Source: Agelaius tricolor (taxonomy: Eukaryota; Chordata; Aves; Passeriformes; Icteridae). Taken from it: DNA of 64,000 bases. The DNA is taken from the NCBI GenBank assembly GCA_023055355.1, contig JALJCS010000004.1, positions 25,970,244 through 26,034,243 of the forward strand, read 5' to 3'. The notes beneath the pieces are model-generated. The model was given only the letters and a program-made list of their open reading frames with translations. It was not told the origin of the DNA and made no database searches. Shown here in pieces: positions 1 through 10,500 of this stretch. The position numbers were made by a program, and so were the translations under genes. Every line of letters starts with the position of its first letter. Within the stretch, counting starts at the first letter, position 1.

Positions 1-590
1 GCACACCAGAAAGCCAACTGTATCCTGGGCCCATGCCAGGTCACAGGAGACAATTCTTCCTCTCTTGTCTGCTGTTGTGAGACCCTACCTGGAGTACTGT
101 GCCCAGCTCTGTGGAGCCTAGCACCAGAAAGACATGGCCATATCAACAGGTCCACAGCAGGGCCAAAAACTGATCAGAGGCATTTTCACACCTTTCCTGT
201 AAAAAAAGGATGAAATAGTTTGGTTTGTGCTGCTTAGAAAATACATACAAGGGTCCTGATTCCCACCTTTCAATACCTAGACAGACTTCACCAATGTCTC
301 AAGTGACAGAAGAAGGTTTAACAGTCTTAAAATGTATCCTTTTCAATTTAAAAATATTTAAATTTGGATTAAGTATAGATTTAGACTGAACATAAGGGAA
401 GTGGACAACAAGGGGGTGTGGCAATGGAGGAAGATTGCAGGTCCCCCTCACCGAAGTATTCAAAAACATGTTGGGTAGAGTTTTAAGCAACATGACCTAC
501 TGAAAGACATCCTTGGCTAGGGAGATGGGACTAGATGATCTTTAAGGTCCTTCTAATCCAAGCTATTCTATGACTCTGTAATGTGTACAC
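1..590 (+). mobile_element. CR1 LINE fragment, reverse transcriptase C-terminus to 3' end, cut by the window start
   Basis: Positions 1-180 match the conserved stretch of avian CR1 ORF2 that follows the reverse transcriptase core: a frame reading like 'AN..LG', then 'VRPYLEYCAQLCGA', then a 'KDM' block. Positions 480-585 resemble the CR1 3' tail: a 'GACTAGATGATCTTTAAGG' block followed by 'CTATTCTATGACTCTG', a relic of the terminal 8-bp repeats. The middle (185-470) is strongly diverged, with frame breaks and probably an AT-rich insertion. The element is dead and 5'-incomplete here. The call rests on remembered family features, not on an alignment. Confidence 0.75.
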
Positions 591-3400
591 CAAATTTTAA
601 ATTCCCACTGACATGCTGGGCCAATCTGAAACATTCATACACAGACATACTGTGAATAAGAAACGACTTTGTGAAGTGCAAAAATATACTTTTTTGTTTT
701 TAAATCTCACTTTTAGCTAGTCTTCAATTTAACTTCTATATTTTAAACCAGTATTTTCTGAAAGGAATACTAGATATGAAAAAACTTCACTACACTTAAC
801 TAAAATTTGCAAGAAGTAAAAGTAGAAGAAAATAACTTAGGTATTCAACAACACTACTTCCATATATAAGACAAAAAGAGTAAGGCCTTTACTAACAACA
901 CCTGTACTAATCAGACTTGTGTGATTTACACTCCTTATGGCAAAATATAAGAGTATAAAATAACAAAAAAACCACCCAAAGCACTAAACAGCTGGCATCC
1001 CTTGGCACCAATAAATATGTGGTCTTGACTTAATCACTAATAAAAGAAATTAGCATTTAATGAATGGAAGAACTAAACACTTTGCTCCATTTCAAAACAA
1101 CAGGATGAATATAAACTATTTCTCTAGAAGAAATACTGACACACTCAAATTCTCATACTGGTAGTTTACAAAAATTTCAATTTTGGTCACAAAGTTAGAT
1201 GGACAAGAACAAAGTTGACATAAAAATACATCACCATGGAAGAACTATGTTTTAGTGTTCTGGTTTTTTTGCGGTTTTAAATTTATTGTTACTTTTAATT
1301 CCCAGATATTGATTTTAAAATATTTCTAATATGCATCATCAACATGCATCTGCAATATCTAGTCACCTATTATGAAGCAACCCAATGTCTTGGTGTGTTA
1401 ATGTTTTTTCATGTTTACTTGTAAATAAAGGAGGGCGGTATTAAAACTACATATAAATCAATAGCATCATGGCTACATTATTTTCAGTGGTTTTTTGACT
1501 GCTGCCAGTTGGCAGACTGTACTTTTTGGGCTGTACACAGTACCATGCAAAGCATACTTAATTGCTAATACAGTAGAAGATTAGGCATTATAACGATCAC
1601 TGACAGAAAAGGCACATGAGCTACAGAAGATAACACTAACAAGACCTCCCTAAAAATAATACATGTATTTTTATGCAGGAGAAAGAAAAAAAAAAGATAA
1701 AGAATAGTTCAGCTTTGGTAATACAATGAAGTTAGAAAGTCCTTGAGAAGGAAAATACAATATCATTTTAGCAGAAAAATTTTACCTTTTCTATACCTTT
1801 GAAATCAAAAAGCTGCAATGAGTAAAATGAAGACTGATGGTGTCTTGGTTTTTTTGAAACTAATAATAGGTAAACTGTTAAGACACTTGTTCGAATTCGA
1901 AACAGCATTTTTGATGAATAGACAGATCCTAAGATGGTAAATATAAAATTAAGCTTAACAAAATAAACTTGTCCTGTGAGTATCACCAATAGCATAAGTA
2001 AAACCAGAAGATAATGCGCCTGCGTCTTCAAACTTTTTGTATTACCATCAATCTAGGACACTCTGTTCAACATGGAAAATCCAGTCCAGAATCACTGTCT
2101 TGTTCATAGCAAGGATTTGATGCAGTTTCCCATCACAGAATACCTGAAAGAACTATTCCTATCTTTTCAGTTACAGAATAGGGGGGCATGAAAGTGTCTG
2201 ATCTAGAAATAACCTGGGAGCTAGGACATCAATCATCAATTTAGCAATGCACATTATTTTACCAAATGAACTGTCTTTCACCACAAGAGGGTCCCTACAG
2301 GACACCAAGGAATATGCTATGAATCTACAGACCAAACAGGTGGTTTAAAGAAATACACAAGACTAAAGAGAAAGTACATTAAGCTAAAGAAAGTAATCTT
2401 GGTTCAGAAATTCAGAAATTCCACCTAGAGAATGAGCTTCCAGAGACAAATCATTCCCCTTACTAAAAAAAAGAAAAAAAACCAACGAAAATCAAAACAA
2501 GCACAAGGAAAAAAAAACAGAAGCAAACAAAAGCAGACCAATTTCCTGTACCAGGAGCCATCACATTTTGCAAAAAAAGCATATCCATCTGCTCCACCCC
2601 CAAAAATACACAATCACAAGGGAAAATAAAATTGAGGTAAAACACAAGCCAGATCTTTACAACCCCCAGAAAAATTCTCTCTCCTGAGAATAATAAGAAC
2701 ATAGGTACTGAAATACTGGTATTTTGAGGTGGTAGGCAGTAGCATAAAACTCTGAAATAGAATACAGCAGTTAACAAAAGTAACAGACACAAGATGTGAG
2801 ATGACTTACTATCTGACCTTTGTCTTTCCACTGCCCTCCAATAATGTCAAGCCTATTACAGAAATGTAAAAAAGTGCCAAAGAAAACATGAAATTTAAAA
2901 ATAAAAAACAATTTTCTGTTTTCTTTTCAGTTGTTTTCAGGAACCATAACTTTATTTCTCAAGTAATTCTCAAATAAAATAAGAAGAGCCACTGAAATTA
3001 AAAATAATTACAAAACGTCTTACTGCAGACACAATCATAATTTTCCCAAAACAGCATACTATAGAGATAGAACTCCTTAGCTTTATATAAGGCTTCTCAG
3101 TAGACAATCTGAGAGTTTTGGACTATTTTCTTAATTTGGCTTTCTCACCACAAAATTTGGCTTTAGCTTTCTCACCACAAAATTGTATCTCAATGTCAGT
3201 TTGCACAGAATGACTGCAAGAAAATTGTGCTTTTTTAACAGGCCCCACTCCTGTGGGGTAAGATCTTGCTTATTACTCTTGAAAATCCTACAATTGTTTG
3301 AGTAGTATTAAAGGAAATATTAAATACTACCCCACTTCAGCTGCAGAAGTCAAGACTTAGAAGTAAAACCTCACCCTTAGAAAGTAATGAAAAAAGGAAT

Positions 3401-3422
3401 ACACACACACACACACACACAC
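3401..3422. repeat. (AC)11 microsatellite
   Basis: Eleven uninterrupted AC units, followed immediately by an A run and then purine-rich sequence. Confidence 0.95.
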
Positions 3423-3474
3423 AAAAAAAAGAAGCAATAAGAATACCATATATGACTCTTGTAGGCAGCTTTAC

Positions 3475-3506
3475 TATGTTCAAAACAAAACATTGTTTTG
3501 AACATA
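3475..3506. repeat. Perfect 14-bp inverted repeat with 4-nt loop
   Basis: TATGTTCAAAACAA and its exact reverse complement are separated by AACA. The stem stops at 3474/3507. It is too short and AT-rich for a typical miRNA precursor, and no function is assigned. Confidence 0.9.
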
Positions 3507-4259
3507 AAGGCCACCACCCTGGATGACTAGAAGAGTCAAGTTCTCCAGCATTCTGACACAGAAAATAAACAATATCCAGAAGTAGATGCCTGGAATACCT
3601 GAGGTTAGAGCAAAGCTAGCATGCACAATACTTCCACTAAGACTCAGGGGCTTCACTAGCCCAAGAAGGCTCCCATGTATTTAGCCAAGAGACCCCTAAC
3701 AACAGGCTCTAGTTCCCAGAAAAAGATTTAATTTCAGAAGGGCAGTTTATATAGCAGTGAATATAAAATCCAAGAAGGTGCATAGAAGAGAAACATGGCA
3801 TAATTTATTCAGATGCTAAATCACTTTTGGATACATACATCTTTTGCTAAAACCATTCGGTTTAGAACCAATTAAAACTTTAGCCCCAGTCATTTGATAA
3901 ATGTCTTTTTTTCTTTGGGGAAAAATATCCAAAAGGCTAATATCTCAACCAATAGTTAAGACTAATCCTTTAGTTCTGGTGCACCCTTAAACTACTAAAC
4001 TAGATTTCAGCTGGGAAGTTTTTGGAAGTGCAGTGTATGAGCCTGTGAAGGAAAAGGAAAAGAACTTGGGTAATTTTATCCAGTTGCTGGATGATAAGCT
4101 AACACCCTCTCACTAACATCTTTTATAAAGGCACTTACATAACTTTTCTATCCAAAATGCCTGCTAAGGCACTCTGAGAAAAACACAACCCTAACCAAAA
4201 GCACAGAACAGAAAACAGAATCTTAATAGAAACTGAAACACTTTTACAGAGATAGACCT

Positions 4260-4400
4260 GCACAGGTTGTCCTGAGGGCTTGCAGTCTCCAGGAATGGAA
4301 ATACTCAAAATTTAAGGGGGCACTGTCCAGGGCAATCTGTTCTAGGGTGCAATAGATGCTCTCAAGAATTCCATTCCAACCTAAATGGTTTCACAATGCT
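4260..4400 (+). mobile_element. CR1 LINE 3' end fragment
   Basis: The segment keeps the order of the CR1 3' UTR: 'GGAAATACTCAAAATTTAA', then 'GGCAATCTGTTCTAGGGTG', then 'CCATTCCAACCTAAATGG' and a terminal 'TTTCACAATG'. It is short and heavily 5'-truncated, as most avian CR1 copies are. It is diverged, so the left edge is approximate. Confidence 0.65.
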
Positions 4401-6380
4401 GATTAACAAGACAGCACAGAAACAAAAGAAGTTCTTAGATCTAAAGGAAATTAAGCAAACCACAGCAGATAAAATGAAATTACACTAAAGAAATTATCTG
4501 GTCAGCAACAACTTTATATTTCAACTGAAAAGATGCTAGAAAAACACATTAACATTGCCTATATGTATATATGCTTTCAAATTACTTGTCTTTACACAAA
4601 GTTTTCATATGAAATATCACATTAAAATGGATTAACTATCTATCGAGAAATAATTTCATCAGCTGACTTTCCACTTGAAGAATATTACTAAAGTCCATTC
4701 AGTAATTAGGCCATTTTAGTTCCCATTCAAATTCAGAATATCTTCACAAAACTTCTTTACAAAGTTAATCACTTTAGAGAAATGCTATACTGAAAAACCT
4801 GCCTAATTGATGAGGCTATCACCTCTTTTATGTATTAAAATCTGGCTTCCTCCTCCTTTATGTAACATACCCATGCTTACACCTGTCAAATGTATTGATG
4901 GATTAGTAAAATGGAAAAGCATGTAGATGTCTACACTGCAGTACTTTCAGAGAATCTCTACTTAAAGATTGCTGCTTCACTTTCTTTTTTATTTTATTAA
5001 TAATCTGAAATATATCCTGAACACACGTATCCTCTGTCGTTAGAAAGATGATACATACTGGATTCTACCTAGAGCTGGCGAGATTACAGACTGGTTCCGT
5101 TTTCAAAAGCTGTAACTAGTTTCCCATTATTTTTTTCCCTGCTTTCCTCAAAGAACGTTATCTGATCTGCTAAAAGACAAAAACCCAAGAATGGCAAGAT
5201 AATATGCAAGAAACTTAAAATAAATACATTCAAAATACTTTATTTGCTGATTTCAACACCTGTGGAATGTGTTCATCAAGAAAGAAGTAGAAATGCACAC
5301 ATAACTGAAATTAATCTAAAGGGGAAATCAAGATGCTTAATGACAATTTGTGCACATCAAACTACCAAAACAATTAAAAACTCAGATTTGCACTGTTTCT
5401 TCAAAGTTTCTAGTACGTATAATGCTCTTCAAAACACTACCTGCTGCAAGGTTTTAGTAATACATAATTTATGTTCAACTAGCAAATGAGCAGAGCACAG
5501 AGCTTCCTTCTGCCTCCACCAAATTCTGTCTGATAGTTCACATGTGCATACTAGGAATAGTAAATTATATAGAGTTTCCTTAACTTCTTTCACAAGACAT
5601 TGAAGATATCCTCTAAACGTTTAGCATTGTTCAGCATTTCCAAACAAGATTTTCACTCGACAGCTCCTTCTCTCTATATATCTCCTACACAACATGTTTT
5701 CTCAAGAAGTCTTGATTCTACCCATGGCAGGAATCCAACGCCAATTGTCACATGTATCAATGCTGCTTGAAGAAGGAAACCTCTACCAGGTTTCAGATGG
5801 ATGCTTTCTTCTGATTGCTTCACCAGCCCAGGCCTTCATGGCTTTAACCAGTCCACATCCCACGGGAAAATACTGTTTTGGCTGCCTGCAGCATTAGGTG
5901 TCACCTCCCTCCCTGCCATATACTTTTGGTGCAATCCATGTTTGGCAGAGAATTTTCGCTGATTTCTAGAACAAGACCTCACATTATCAATGTTTCTGTA
6001 TTTTTTAATAAGTACACCTAACTATCAGCGATGAACGACCAACTGGAAAAAGGAGGGAAGTGTACTTGTGAAGGAAGGCCACAAGGGGAGACACAGAAGG
6101 AACTTTTGAAAGTACACCCACAATTACTCATTAAGCCCTCCCCTCCCAGAAACAGCTTGGGTATATTTAATCCAGATGCGAGGTTGGGGGAGAGATGAAA
6201 TTACCTCCAAAGGTTCCTTCAAGACTTAAAATTCTCTAAAATCCCTCTGCCTGTTCATTTTCCTCCGAAGTTGCACAAGGCAGTACCTCGAGACTTTTAC
6301 TATTTCAATTCAAGCGAACAGTGGCTTCTGGAAGAGTGAACAAAATAGCTTCAGGACAGGTGGTTTTATCCAGGGCAAGG
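4401..6380. other. AT-rich non-coding stretch, probably intron
   Basis: No gene or recognised repeat. A minus-strand open stretch of 27 codons between about 5090 and 5175 has an AG on its upstream side and a stop at its end, but it shows no family resemblance and was not called. The sequence becomes GC-rich abruptly after about 6390. Confidence 0.5.
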
Positions 6381-6533
6381 GCCCAAGCCCGATTTAATTC
6401 ATGTCTCGGAGGCGCCGGGAGCCCGCGGCCCTGCTCCCCCTCTTTGCCCGCTGGGAGCGAGACGCGAACCCGCGGCCCCAAACGGGACGCGCCCGCCCGG
6501 CCCCCGCCCGGCCCCGGCCCCGCGCTCAGGTAC

Positions 6534-6626
6534 CTGGCAGCGGCTCAGCTGCTCCGCCAGACCCCGCAGCTCTTCCTCCAGCTCTGCCACCCCCTGCGTC
6601 GCCGCCTCCGAGCCCCTCGAAGCCAC
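6534..6626 (-). CDS. CNTLN: Putative first coding exon of centlein (CNTLN), partial
   Basis: Centlein is a long coiled-coil centrosomal protein that helps hold paired centrioles together. In this minus-strand frame the segment encodes 31 residues ending LEEELRGLAEQLSRCQ. From memory, the human protein reads LEEELSSLKEELALCQ near its N-terminus, about 10 of 16 identical, and continues with ADKEF. The frame ends exactly at a codon boundary at a GT donor (6533), though GTACCT is a weak donor. The next exon is not in the window and would lie left of position 1. The annotated start is a GTG at 6624-6626 in good initiation context (G at -3, G at +4). No ATG exists in any minus-strand frame between 6534 and 6935. 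The frame is open upstream to a TGA at 6795-6797. Alternatives are non-AUG initiation, an upstream exon spliced in (see the 6799-6938 entry), or a different coiled-coil gene. Confidence 0.6.
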
Positions 6627-6709
6627 CGCTGAAAGCCTCTCACCGCTCCTCCTGCGGAGACAGCGAGGAGAGAGGAAGGCCCGCGCCCAGCGGAGCGGGC
6701 TCAGGCAGC

Positions 6710-6735
6710 CCGCCCCCGCCCGCCCGCCCGCGCCT
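6710..6735. promoter_or_regulatory. GC-box (Sp1/KLF) cluster
   Basis: A run of overlapping CCCGCCC units on the plus strand (GGGCGGG on the minus strand) gives several adjacent Sp1/KLF-type sites. It lies between the CNTLN-like exon and the CRE. Confidence 0.55.
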
Positions 6736-6798
6736 GGGGGAAAAGGGGAAGAATCGCCGCCGTGAACCACGCAAATGAAAACTTTCCGCCGCACTCAC

Positions 6799-6938
6799 GG
6801 CGCGGGCGAGCGCCGGAAACCGCAGGGAAGAAAGAGGACGCGGTGCAATGACGTCACAGCCCACCGGTGCCCCGGCGAGGAGAAGGGGCGAGGGGCGCCC
6901 CGTTTGAATTCGCCCGCCCGAGGCGCGGCGCCGCGCAT
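6799..6938 (-). CDS. Candidate alternative upstream exon joined in frame to the CNTLN-like exon
   Basis: On the minus strand an ATG at 6936-6938 opens a frame of 46 codons plus two bases that ends at a consensus donor, CC|GTGAGT (intron start 6798). If not spliced, it stops at the TGA at 6795-6797. A strong acceptor (pyrimidine tract ending CCGCAG, intron end 6652) precedes the CNTLN-like frame. Joining 6799 to 6651 makes a CCG codon and keeps frame into the coiled-coil segment, removing 147 bp. Against it: the ATG lies inside the NRF1-like palindrome and the CRE would be transcribed, so this may be promoter rather than exon. The encoded peptide is basic, Pro/Arg-rich and unrecognised. Confidence 0.25.
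6849..6856. promoter_or_regulatory. Palindromic CRE (CREB/ATF site)
   Basis: TGACGTCA is the full-length cAMP-response element. It lies near the middle of the CpG island, where CREB/ATF sites often sit close to start sites. A chance match is possible but less likely in this context. Confidence 0.65.
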
Positions 6939-6942
6939 GCGC
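6933..6942. promoter_or_regulatory. NRF1-like palindrome
   Basis: GCGCATGCGC is the core of the nuclear respiratory factor 1 site, common in CpG-island and bidirectional promoters. It overlaps the only minus-strand ATG in this part of the island. Confidence 0.6.
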
Positions 6943-7187
6943 CGTGCGGCTGCGCGAGGTGAGGCGGTGCAGGGAGCGGTGCCCCGGGAGCGCTGCGCTG
7001 CCACCGCCTGTCCCGGCGTGCCTGCCGCCTTCTTCTGCAAGGGCTAGGAGCACCTGCTGTTCCGCCAAGGTGCTGAGCGAGGGATGCTGGAAATGCCTGG
7101 GAATCCAGCGGATCCCCTCCTCAGCCGTAGGAGCACATGTGTCCTGCCTCGCTTTAGACCCTAGATGTTTACATGTGAACCGTACAG

Positions 7188-7510
7188 GTCAGACTCACAG
7201 AGTGGGTCAGGCTGGAAGGGATCACAGTGCACCATCGGGTCCAACCTCACTGTTCAAGCACGGTCATCCCAGAGCGGCATGTGGCACAGGATCCTGCTTG
7301 AATATCCCAGCGAGCGAGACTTCCACAGCCTCTCTGGGCAATCTGTTCCAGTGCTCAGTCACTGCACAGTAAAGTTCCTCCTCATGATCAGGTGAAGCTT
7401 CCTGTGCATCAGTTTTTGCCCATTGCATCTTGTCCTGTCGCTTGGCACCGCCGAGCAGAGCCTGGATCCATCCACTGACACCCTCCCTTTGGATACTCAC
7501 AGCCGCTGAT
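7188..7510 (-). mobile_element. CR1 LINE 3' end fragment, minus orientation
   Basis: Read on the plus strand this is the inverted CR1 3' region in order: 'GTCAGGCTGGAAGGGATCAC', 'GGTCCAACCTCACTGTTCAAGC', a 'GGCAATCTGTTCCAGTGCTC' block and 'CATCAGTTTTTGCCCATTGC', then 'CTTGTCCTGTCGCTTGGCACC'. It is fairly well conserved compared with the other CR1 copies here. It lies just outside the CpG island, so the promoter has tolerated a LINE within about 100 bp. Confidence 0.9.
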
Positions 7511-10500
7511 GGGGCAGTGAGATGTAGTAGAGATGGTAGTAGTGAGATGTTTCTGGGTGTTCTGCGAGGTGCTGAGGCTCCAGCACACCTGAGTCAGATG
7601 TCTCATGCCTCTTCCTCATTGTTTGTTAGTTTCTTTTTTCTCTGAATTAAATAATAACAATTGCAGACAAAAGAGTCAGAGACCTGGGTTTAGATTACGT
7701 CTTGATAGTGTTTTAGGATGCATGTGCACACTTAGTTTCTCAGACAGGAAGTTTTCAGATTAATCACTCCCAGAGTTGGATTTCAGAGCCTAGAACTGAA
7801 AGCAAAGGAAGGCTTCAAAGATCTAACCCTTACCAATATATCAAATATTTTGGCTGCTGCCACTATGTAAATGTACTCTGTTTATGATCCAGATATGCAG
7901 AGTACCTGGTTTTGTAATAAAGGTTAAACAGCATTGCCAAAACAAATCATTGCATAGCATACATGGGAAGCAAAATACTCATAAAAAGCATAGACTTTCT
8001 CCCAAACAAATGGAGAAAGAAGTTGAAACATGGTTGGGATATATTTTAGGCTGGAAATTGTGTTTCACCAATGGCAGTATCTTATTACAGAAATACTATA
8101 CCTGTTTTTATAGAGAAGTATGTTTTCCTTTCATCTCCATTGTAACTTTTGCATGGTTTGTGGAAAAGTTGCCCTGAATGTACCACTGTGACAAGAAATA
8201 AAACTCTTTCCGTGTGTGTGTGCATGCAGATAAGCAAGAAGGTTTCGCATTGTGTGAATTAAGATATACATTAAAATGTCCAGTCCTTCCACCTGTGGCC
8301 CTAGCAGAAAGATTCCTGCATCCTTGGTAATTTCTGTGCCTGGCAAGTCGACTTTTCATCACATTGATGTCCAGGAATCCTTCTCAGAAGTAGAGAGTGG
8401 CTACAGTACTCAATGCCAAGATATCTCACATAATTTTCAATTAAAATTTTTCTATTATTGCAGGTATTATCTGCACAATTATAAATGTAAACATAAAGGT
8501 GGGAGATTGCATTTGAGTCTTCTCTGTCCAGTTATATGGAGATTTAAGGAGATTCAGCAATTATTGGATCAATACCACATCTCTCCTTAGAACTGCCTTT
8601 ATAATTTTTATAGTTCTTCACTCATTGTGTATTGTGTCATCTCATATTTTTGATCTTGCACTTCCTATCATTTATCTTTGTGTGTTATTAAATTTTCAAA
8701 TGTTCATATGACCATCATGTCAATTCTAGCATGTTTGCATTTTAAACTTTTTCTTTGCTTTTAGGATCTCCTAGTTCTCTTCTACCATAAATTCACTATC
8801 CAGTCACTATGATTCTATGTAGCCTTCACTTTTTCCACATCTCTCCCTTTTAATAACCATCTTTTTTTATTTTTCCTCTGTTTCCTAATATTTTTATCAT
8901 TGTCCCCTTGACCGTTTGTAACCTATTACTCTTGGGCAACAAGAAGCTAACCTTACTTAAAAAACAATGTGCTTAGATTAACTGCTGAACAGCTACAATG
9001 ACTAAACAGGATTTAAAAACATTTTCCAAGTACAAGGTCATTCAAAGTTGAGCTGAGAAGATTCAGTTATTACAGGGGCTAGGCTCAAAGTTTGACAGAA
9101 CACAAAACAACAGACCGCAATTCCTTACAACTTTAGAACTTAAAGAATGAAATTAGTGTAGATGCAATATGTTACCACAATAAACACAAAAGTAACACTC
9201 CCCCAAAACAAGATATTTATTTTAAGGACCTAATATTTTTGTATATTGTTTAACTAACATCACATTTGTTTTCCTGCTATTTCATAAGCGTATTCTCTAT
9301 AATATAAAGATTCTAGTTATTAACCCAAACAGTATTCATGATAGTTCTTAGAATATTAGAGAAAATTTAAAATGTGGAGTTGGGAAGTTTTGGTGAATTG
9401 GGAGACATTGACTTGTATTGGAGTATTTTGTACATTATGTTTCTCCCTAGTCTTCATACTTTGGAACCCTGCATTTACAGTCATCAAATCCATGAGACTG
9501 TTAGGCTAAATTCTTTCAAAACTATTTTTCCTTTGGATTTCACCTTCTTAAAATTAAACAGTGTCTATTAGAACTATATTGCACAACTGAAACCTATTTG
9601 TTATGGCTTTTACTCACCTACAGTTCCTATGAATGTTACACAAATGGAAGTGCTCCCCGAGTTGCTTCAGTGATAGAAGCAAAAATTTTTTTTGTTTGGT
9701 GGGCTGTTTCTTTTTTTTACTCTTGGGAAATTCCACATGTGTCTTTGAAACATGTTCATATTACAAACATGTTGCTTTTACTCTTGATCACATAATTACT
9801 TTTTTTTTTCTGATTGTATGTTTCTTTTCCTTATCATAATGTGAAATATAAAGTTACTCCATCCATTGTGGCAATCCAAATACATGTCTTTACCTCTAAT
9901 AATGAAGTAAGTACATAATAGATCATTTTCATTTTCCTTTAAACAAAAAATGACTTTACTAGCCTGATTTGAATTAAAAATGTTAAAATGTTATACTAAA
10001 GAATTTGCATTTGTCCTTGGATTTTTCATGCTGACTGTTCATATTTGTCACTACTAGTTTGCTAGGAAACAGCATCATCAAACAGGCGCTTTCTGAAAAA
10101 TGTTTGTCAGCTAAAGTGAACAAAACAAGTCAAAATTGTTGAAATTATTTCTAGCAGGTTTTGGCAATGTCCTCAATATTTTAGGAATTTCTATGTTTCT
10201 CAAGAACATATGACAACCCTAGAAATATGTTCGATCTTGTTTAGACAATGATTTCAAAACATACTTGCCTCCAGTAAAAGTTTCTGGAGGTTTTCTGATG
10301 TAGGGTTGAGTTTGGGTTGGTTTGGTGGTTTTTACTTGTGTGTGTCTTGTGTGGGGCTGTGGGAGACATTCTCTCCACTTCTGTGACAGCTGTATATAAT
10401 AGCATGATTATGGTCATAGGAAGAATGGAGATATAAAAGTGGAAAGGTCTGTAAGGAGAAGTAATACCTGATATTGGATTGCCCACCATAAGGAAGAGAA

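Larger units (their letters stand above)
591..4259. other. AT-rich non-coding stretch, probably intron
   Basis: No coding segment, RNA gene or recognised transposon was seen. Open frames are short, mostly on the minus strand, and rich in low-complexity residues from A/T runs, for example 2463-2831, which reads through an A-rich patch. If the leftward gene starting in the CpG island is real, this is part of its first intron. It holds an (AC)11 microsatellite, a perfect hairpin (separate entries) and a direct repeat at about 3135-3183, where CTTTCTCACCACAAAATT occurs twice about 30 bp apart. Confidence 0.5.
6390..7110. promoter_or_regulatory. CpG island, probable bidirectional promoter
   Basis: About 700 bp of dense CpG and high GC stands alone in an otherwise AT-rich window. 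It contains C-rich/G-rich GC-box tracts (6488-6518 and 6710-6735), a perfect CRE and an NRF1-like palindrome. On the minus strand it carries a coding segment ending at a GT donor near 6533. On the plus strand GAG|GTGAGG at 6956-6964 looks like a donor for a divergent transcript. Such islands usually mark promoters of broadly expressed genes. The exact start sites cannot be read from sequence. Confidence 0.85.

Noticed and set aside
5090..5175. Minus-strand 27-codon open stretch with an acceptor-like AG and a terminal stop, possible last exon
   Set aside because: Too short, no family resemblance, and it does not fit the expected CNTLN exon 2.
6640..7068. Minus-strand 142-codon frame through the CpG island
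   Set aside because: It begins at TTG, ends before the coiled-coil segment in another frame, and shows no recognisable protein.
6401..7372. Overlapping plus-strand frames through the CpG island, rich in Pro, Arg and Ala
   Set aside because: GC-rich DNA has few stops. The composition is that expected of out-of-frame CpG island sequence, and no domain is visible.
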